Assembly: GCA_017614795.1 (NCBI GenBank)
Contig: JAGABD010000030.1
Coordinates: 1-9,899 of the forward strand
Direction: 5' to 3'
Length of the DNA: 9,899 nucleotides
Origin: Bacteroidales bacterium
GTDB lineage: Bacteria > Bacteroidota > Bacteroidia > Bacteroidales > UBA932
Below are positions 5,925 through 9,899 of this stretch, one piece after another; the first letter of the stretch is position 1, and every line of letters begins with the position of its first letter. A model generated the notes under the pieces. That model worked only from the letters and a program-made list of their open reading frames with translations. It had not been told where the DNA came from and ran no database searches. The position numbers and the translations under genes were made by a program.

Positions 5925-7090
5925 TGGAAAACAAAGGTAAAAGACGCCTTGCGATTCTGGGTTCGACCGGCTCGATCGGCACCCAGACGCTGGACATCGT
6001 GCGGCGCTACCGCGACAGTTTCGAGGTGGAGCTGCTCGCTGCGGGCAACAATGCGGAACTGCTTATCGCCCAGGCACTTGAGTTCGACGCCGGCGCGGTT
6101 GTGATAGGCAACGAGGACCGCTATTCCGAGGTCGCGGAGGCGCTTCAGCCCAAGGGCGTCAAGGTCTTTGCCGGTTCGGATAGCATAGCATCGCTTGCCG
6201 CGGGCGAAAACATCGACATAGTGGTAGGCGCGATGGTCGGTTTCTCCGGTCTTCGTTCCACCCTCGCCGCGCTGGAAGCCGGCAAGATAGTGGCGCTTGC
6301 AAACAAGGAGACGCTGGTGGCGGCAGGTTCGCTCGTGACCGCGACAGCACGCAAGCACAGGGGGCTGATTCTGCCCGTGGATTCCGAGCATTCGGCCATC
6401 TTCCAGTGCCTTCTGGCGGCGCAGGGCAACGAGGTGGAAAGATTGCATCTGACCGCATCGGGAGGCCCTTTCCGCAGCTGGCCGAAGGAGAAGATCGCGG
6501 CCGCGACGAAGGACTCCGCGCTGAAGCATCCGAACTGGACGATGGGCGCCAAGGTAACCATCGATTCCGCCACGATGATGAACAAGGGATTCGAGATGAT
6601 GGAGGCCCACTGGCTCTTCGACATGGAGCCCGAACGCATCAACGTTGTGGTGCATCCCGAGTCGATAATCCATTCGATGGTGGAGTTCGCAGACGGAGCC
6701 GTTCTCGCACAGATGGCCTGCCCAGACATGCGCGAGCCCATCGGCTTTGCGCTGGGCTTCCCGCAGAGGCTTCCGTTTGGAGGCAAGACGCTGGATTTCA
6801 GCACTTTGGGTTCGCTCACCTTCGAAAAAGCCGACACCGACCGCTTCCCTTGTCTGGCACTCGCTTACGAGGCTGCGAAACGCGGCGGCAACATCCCCTG
6901 CGCCCTCAACGCCGCCAACGAAGTTGCGGTGGACGCCTATCTGCACGACCGCATCGGTTTCTACGACATCGCCCGCATAGCGGAAAGCTGCATCGCGGGT
7001 GCGGTTTTTGCAGGAAATCCCACCCTTGAAGACATCTTCGCGACGCACGAAGCCGTTACCGCCAAGGCTCGCGAGATGCTCCCGGCCTAA
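5924..7090 (+). CDS. dxr: 1-deoxy-D-xylulose 5-phosphate reductoisomerase
   Basis: Dxr (IspC) converts 1-deoxy-D-xylulose 5-phosphate to 2-C-methyl-D-erythritol 4-phosphate with NADPH, the first committed step of the MEP isoprenoid pathway in the cytoplasm. The 388-residue length is typical. Visible are the nucleotide-binding loop LGSTGSIG (12-19), ALANKET (124-130), the metal site PVDSEHSAIFQCL (151-163; Asp153, Glu155), TASGGPFR (177-184), and the substrate/metal site TIDSATMMNKGFE (212-224; Ser215, Asn220, Lys221, Glu224). Start: GTG at 5924 sharing a base with the preceding TAG, the only start that keeps the whole Rossmann strand; the next ATG codons would remove it. Coupled translation from the M23 gene is likely. 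The product supplies undecaprenyl carrier precursors for wall synthesis, which fits its neighbours. rseP follows after three bases, an order similar to the linkage seen in other bacteria. Confidence 0.98.
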   Translation: MENKGKRRLAILGSTGSIGTQTLDIVRRYRDSFEVELLAAGNNAELLIAQALEFDAGAVVIGNEDRYSEVAEALQPKGVKVFAGSDSIASLAAGENIDIVVGAMVGFSGLRSTLAALEAGKIVALANKETLVAAGSLVTATARKHRGLILPVDSEHSAIFQCLLAAQGNEVERLHLTASGGPFRSWPKEKIAAATKDSALKHPNWTMGAKVTIDSATMMNKGFEMMEAHWLFDMEPERINVVVHPESIIHSMVEFADGAVLAQMACPDMREPIGFALGFPQRLPFGGKTLDFSTLGSLTFEKADTDRFPCLALAYEAAKRGGNIPCALNAANEVAVDAYLHDRIGFYDIARIAESCIAGAVFAGNPTLEDIFATHEAVTAKAREMLPA

Positions 7091-7093
7091 ATA

Positions 7094-8434
7094 ATGACAG
7101 TTCTCCTGAAAATAATACAGGTCCTCCTGGCCCTTTCCATCCTGATTCTCATCCACGAAGCGGGGCATTTCTGCTTTGCCAAGATGTTCAGGATAAGGGT
7201 GGAGAAGTTCTACCTATTCTTCGACCTTGGCGGGAGCTTCCTTTTCAGCACGAAGCGCAGCCGCTGGTTCGTGAGGCTCTTCCCGAAGGCTCTTGAATGG
7301 GAGACCGAATACGGCATAGGCTGGCTGCCTCTCGGCGGCTACTGCAAGATTGCCGGGATGATCGACGAGAGTATGGACGTCGCGCAGATGAAGCAGGCGC
7401 CCAAGCCCTGGGAATTCCGCACACACAACCCTTGGCAGAGGCTTCTGGTGATGGCGGGAGGCGTGCTTTACAACTTCATTCTCGCCATACTTATCTATAT
7501 CGCCATTACCGCCATCTGGGGCGAAAGCTATATCAGCAACCGCGACGCCGAGATCTACCCTTCGGGGCTGGCGGAGCAGATGGGCTTCCGCGCCGGCGAC
7601 AGAGTGCTTTCGATGGACGGCTACGTACCCGAGGACTTCGGAATGCTGCAGGCGGACCTCGCCAGGCGCAAGGCCCGGCGGGTGGACGTGCTTCGCGGCA
7701 CCGACACGGTGGCCCTGTATATGGACCACGCGCTTCTGCCGGAGGTTTTGAAGTCCGGCCTGATGTTCGACCTCGCCATTCCTTTCGTCATAGATTCCGT
7801 TGCATTCGACAGCGCCAACGGCGCCTCCGGGCTTTCGCACGGCGACCGGGTGACCGCTTTCGGCGGAGAGAGCGTGCGCTATCTGCAGGATGCCAGGGGC
7901 GTGCTTTCGTGCTTCGCCGGCAAGGACGTGGATGCGACGGTGGTTCGCGGAACCGACACCCTTCATCTGCCCGTGAAAGTTGACAGCGCTGGACGCATCG
8001 GCGTGTATATGGAGCTGCCGAGGGTGGAATCGAAGAGCTATTCGCTTCTGACCGCAATTCCCGAAGGGGTAAAGCTCACTGGACGCACCATCGGCGGGTA
8101 TCTTCGCGACCTCAGGCTTCTGGCGCAGCCATCCACCGGCGCCTACAAGTCGGTGGGAAGCTTCATCGCCATAGGACAGGTGTTCCCCGCGCGCTGGAAC
8201 TGGTACCAGTTCATGTTCCTGCTGGCGCTGTTCTCCATAATGCTCGGCGTGATGAACCTTCTGCCCATTCCCGGACTGGACGGCGGGCACATAGTGTTCA
8301 CCCTTTATGAAATAATCACCGGACGCAAGCCATCCGACCAGTTTATGATAGTGGCGCAGTGGATAGGAATGATCCTGCTCATCGCGCTGATGGTGCTTGC
8401 CTTCGGCAACGATATTGGAAGATTGATACACTAG
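7094..8434 (+). CDS. rseP: RseP-type site-2 intramembrane metalloprotease (M50)
   Basis: This 446-residue inner-membrane zinc protease cleaves membrane-embedded substrates, classically anti-sigma factors and leftover signal peptides. The first transmembrane segment carries HEAGH (His21, Glu22, His25), and the third metal ligand Asp396 lies in NLLPIPGLDGGH (388-399). Transmembrane segments are near 4-27, 116-142, 370-392 and 418-438. Two periplasmic PDZ-like domains lie between them: about 150-215 with SGLAEQMGFRAGDRVLSMDG, and about 235-300 with GLSHGDRVTAFGGESV. The extended segment after the first helix, containing YGIGWLPLGGYCKIAGMIDESMD, is the form I associate with Bacteroidetes members. 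No sigma/anti-sigma pair is present here, so the substrate is unknown. It lies three bases after dxr and three before the DUF4837 gene, so it is translated from the same message. Confidence 0.97.
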   Translation: MTVLLKIIQVLLALSILILIHEAGHFCFAKMFRIRVEKFYLFFDLGGSFLFSTKRSRWFVRLFPKALEWETEYGIGWLPLGGYCKIAGMIDESMDVAQMKQAPKPWEFRTHNPWQRLLVMAGGVLYNFILAILIYIAITAIWGESYISNRDAEIYPSGLAEQMGFRAGDRVLSMDGYVPEDFGMLQADLARRKARRVDVLRGTDTVALYMDHALLPEVLKSGLMFDLAIPFVIDSVAFDSANGASGLSHGDRVTAFGGESVRYLQDARGVLSCFAGKDVDATVVRGTDTLHLPVKVDSAGRIGVYMELPRVESKSYSLLTAIPEGVKLTGRTIGGYLRDLRLLAQPSTGAYKSVGSFIAIGQVFPARWNWYQFMFLLALFSIMLGVMNLLPIPGLDGGHIVFTLYEIITGRKPSDQFMIVAQWIGMILLIALMVLAFGNDIGRLIH

Positions 8435-8437
8435 CAT

Positions 8438-9430
8438 ATGAAAAGAATCGTTATTGCTCTGGCCGTCGTGCTGACGCTGTTCGGCTGCAAAGGCCGCAGG
8501 GCCGCTCTCCTTCCCAACATCAGCGGAAAGGCGGGCGAGGTTATCGTGGTGATAGACAAGGACAACTGGGAAGGCGCGCTCGGCAACGCGGTGCGCGGAC
8601 TCCTCGCCGACGACTGCCCCTGGCTGGCAGTGCGGGAACCGTTGTATTCGGTGGTGAACGTGACGCCGGGCGGATTCGCGGACCTGTTCAAGGTGCACCG
8701 CAACATAGTTTTCTTCGACATCGACGCCCAAGTGGCGAAGGCCGGAGTGACTTTCCTGCAGGACAAGTGGGCTTCGCCGCAGTGCATAGTTTCCGTGGCT
8801 GCGCACAGTTCTTCCGAGGCGCTGGAGCTGTTCCAGCAGAACGGGCCGGTGATCCTGAGCGCCATCGAGCAGGCCGAGCGCGACCGAGTGATCCGCAACA
8901 CCCTGCAGTACGAGCAGCGCGACATCGCCCCCGAGGTGATTTCGGTGTTCGGCGGATCGCCCCATATCCCGATGGGGTACAAACTCAAGAAGAAGACTCC
9001 TTCGTTCATTTGGATTGCCGACGAGAAGCAGAGCAGCATACAGGGCATTCTCATCTACAGCTACCCCGTTTGCAAGGACCCTGCGCACGAGTTCGATTTG
9101 AGTCGCATTATCGCCAAGCGTAACGAGATTCTGCGCGCCAACGTGCCCGGAATGTTCGACAATACCTGGATGACGACAAGCACGCAGGTGCAGCCTACCG
9201 TGGAATACATCAAGTACCGGGGACGCACTTTCGCCCAGACGAGAGGCTACTGGGAGGTGCAGAACGACTATATGGGAGGCCCCTTCGTGAGCCACGCGTT
9301 CTACAGCCCGGACGGTTCGTCGATAATCGTCGCGGAGGCCTTCGTGTACGCTCCCAAGTTCGACAAGCGCCAGTTCCTGCGCCAGGTGGAGTCGGTGCTG
9401 TACTCCTGGGAGTGGGCGCCGGCGGAGTAA
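8438..9430 (+). CDS. DUF4837 family lipoprotein of unknown function
   Basis: This 330-residue protein I recognise as the DUF4837 family, restricted as far as I know to Bacteroidetes; no function is established. The N-terminus MKRIVIALAVVLTLFGC is a lipoprotein signal with Cys17 as the acylated residue. The rest is a soluble mixed alpha/beta protein with no transmembrane segment, metal motif or recognisable catalytic signature. Conserved-looking blocks include GEVIVVIDKDNWEGALGN (33-50), FIWIADEK near 190, NVPGMFDNTW near 235, and the C-terminal GYWEVQNDYMGGPFVSHAFY segment. It starts three bases after rseP and ends the four-gene unit. Linkage suggests an envelope role, perhaps quality control or stress sensing with RseP, but this is inference only. 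No strong terminator is visible after it; the following 37 bases contain only a weak GCC/GGC hairpin before the next promoter. Confidence 0.85.
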   Translation: MKRIVIALAVVLTLFGCKGRRAALLPNISGKAGEVIVVIDKDNWEGALGNAVRGLLADDCPWLAVREPLYSVVNVTPGGFADLFKVHRNIVFFDIDAQVAKAGVTFLQDKWASPQCIVSVAAHSSSEALELFQQNGPVILSAIEQAERDRVIRNTLQYEQRDIAPEVISVFGGSPHIPMGYKLKKKTPSFIWIADEKQSSIQGILIYSYPVCKDPAHEFDLSRIIAKRNEILRANVPGMFDNTWMTTSTQVQPTVEYIKYRGRTFAQTRGYWEVQNDYMGGPFVSHAFYSPDGSSIIVAEAFVYAPKFDKRQFLRQVESVLYSWEWAPAE

Positions 9431-9467
9431 AGCCTTTCGGGAGGGCAATGCCGTTTATATAAAAATT

Positions 9468-9499
9468 TTTGGGGATGTAAAAAATTCTTTTTACCTTTG
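9468..9499 (+). promoter_or_regulatory. Strong Bacteroidetes-type promoter for tRNA-Glu and rpsT
   Basis: TTTG (9468-9471), a 20-base spacer and TACCTTTG (9492-9499) match the Bacteroidetes -33/-7 consensus exactly. Transcription should start near 9503-9505, about 14 bases before the mature tRNA 5-prime end. The AT-rich spacer and the AAAAATTTTT stretch in front of it fit a highly expressed stable-RNA promoter. Confidence 0.85.
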
Positions 9500-9517
9500 C
9501 GTCCCCTTTTATAGGAT

Positions 9518-9589
9518 GGTGGGTTCGTATAACGGTTAGTACTCAGGATTTTCATTCCTGCAATAGGAGTTCGATTCTCCTACCCACTA
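9518..9589 (+). tRNA. tRNA-Glu (anticodon UUC)
   Basis: A full cloverleaf can be drawn. The acceptor stem is GGTGGGT (9518-9524) with ACCCACT (9582-9588), closed by a terminal G-T pair. The D arm is GTA/TAC. The anticodon stem is CAGGA/TCCTG with loop TTTTCAT, placing anticodon TTC at 9551-9553. The variable loop is CAAT and the T arm is AGGAG/CTCCT with loop TTCGATT. The discriminator is A at 9589 and CCA is not encoded (ACG follows), so it must be added by the CCA enzyme. It reads GAA and GAG codons and also supplies glutamyl-tRNA for tetrapyrrole synthesis if that pathway is present. Confidence 0.97.
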
Positions 9590-9611
9590 CGAAATTTTAA
9601 AAAGTAGAATA

Positions 9612-9866
9612 ATGGCAAACAACGCATCAGCAGAAAAGGCCAATCGCCAGAGCGAGAGGCATCGCTTGCATAACAAGTATTATGCAAAGACAACGCGCAA
9701 CGCAATCCGCGCAATCCGTACAACCACCGATAAGAAGGCCGCAGAGGCCGACGCCCCCAAGGTTTACGCTATGATCGACAAACTCGCGAAGCAGGGAGTT
9801 ATCCACAAGAACAAGGCTTCCAACCTCAAGAGTGGCATTGCGCTTTACATCAACAAGCTTTCATAA
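9612..9866 (+). CDS. rpsT: 30S ribosomal protein S20
   Basis: This 84-residue, strongly basic, Ala/Lys/Arg-rich helical protein is S20, which binds 16S rRNA early in 30S assembly. Family features are the N-terminal MANNASAEKANRQSERHRLHNK segment start, the central TTRNAIRAIRTT helix, and the C-terminal K-N-K-A-S-N-L-K-S-G-I block. It lies 22 bases after tRNA-Glu with no terminator or second promoter between, so it is read as the 3-prime part of a tRNA-mRNA transcript that needs tRNA processing. The A-rich stretch before the ATG takes the place of a Shine-Dalgarno site, as is common in this phylum. Confidence 0.97.
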   Translation: MANNASAEKANRQSERHRLHNKYYAKTTRNAIRAIRTTTDKKAAEADAPKVYAMIDKLAKQGVIHKNKASNLKSGIALYINKLS

Positions 9867-9882
9867 AGACATCTGAACGGGG

Positions 9883-9899
9883 CGCGAGATTATTTCGCG
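9883..9899 (+). other. Partial hairpin after rpsT, cut by the window edge
   Basis: CGCGA (9883-9887) can pair with TCGCG (9895-9899) around a seven-base loop. Bases GGGG just before the left arm suggest that the stem continues past the edge. It could be the rpsT terminator; the bases needed to decide are not in the window. Confidence 0.35.

Noticed and set aside
5921..7168. Open frame of 415 codons on the minus strand opposite dxr
   Set aside because: It lies wholly over dxr, whose family motifs are unmistakable, and shows no domain of its own.
7214..9448. Open frame of 744 codons on the minus strand opposite rseP and the DUF4837 gene
   Set aside because: It is the antisense shadow of two well-supported genes in GC-rich DNA; its translation is rich in His, Arg and Gly and lacks any recognisable domain, signal or conserved motif.
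9432..9452. Weak GCC/GGC hairpins after the DUF4837 gene as a terminator
   Set aside because: Stems are only three to five pairs with a wobble and no adjacent T-run; too weak to annotate.
1..9899. CRISPR array, insertion sequence, toxin-antitoxin, phage or defence genes
   Set aside because: Searched by eye on both strands; no repeated spacers, transposase motifs, terminal inverted repeats or small toxin-like genes were seen.

Overview
The window looks like chromosomal DNA from a member of the order Bacteroidales. The evidence is two promoters of the Bacteroidetes type (TTTG, 20 bp, TAnnTTTG), starts without clear Shine-Dalgarno sites, a fimbrillin (Mfa)-like domain in a lipoprotein, a DUF4837 lipoprotein behind rseP, and tRNA-Glu directly ahead of rpsT. 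The genes are clearly GC-rich, while the promoter regions are AT-rich. A GC-rich gut lineage (Rikenellaceae or Cryptobacteroides-like) is a guess that cannot be settled here. The window is densely coding: eight genes appear complete plus a tRNA and a ninth gene, with no gene-free stretch above about 210 bases.

Layout. (1) Bases 1-211 are an AT-rich leader with a likely promoter -7 element. (2) Bases 212-3983 (+) hold a two-gene carbohydrate unit: a secreted GH31 glycosidase of the MYORG/PsGal31A (alpha-galactosidase-like) type, then one base later a lipoprotein acetyl-esterase (CE7/AXE1) carrying a fimbrillin-like N-terminal domain. (3) Bases 3984-4042 hold a palindrome and a bidirectional terminator between convergent units. 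(4) Bases 4037-5040 (-) hold ruvX and def, overlapping by ATGA, driven by a strong promoter that reaches into the divergent gene. (5) Bases 5073-9430 (+) hold four tightly packed genes: membrane-anchored M23 peptidase, dxr, rseP and a DUF4837 lipoprotein. (6) Bases 9468-9866 (+) hold a strong promoter, tRNA-Glu(UUC) and rpsT.

How they work together. The GH31/CE7 pair probably deacetylates and trims an acetylated, galactose-containing glycan at the envelope. No SusC/SusD or regulator is in view, so it may be the tail of a larger locus or a small standalone unit. The other blocks are housekeeping: 16S rRNA processing (RuvX/YqgF) with N-terminal deformylation (Def), cell-wall hydrolysis with isoprenoid precursor synthesis and intramembrane proteolysis, and glutamyl-tRNA supply with ribosomal protein S20.

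I found no undescribed defence, mobile or RNA system. The most interesting items are the CE7 fusion architecture, the DUF4837 protein tied to rseP, the near-leaderless ruvX promoter nested in a divergent gene, and the paired hairpins between the convergent operons.
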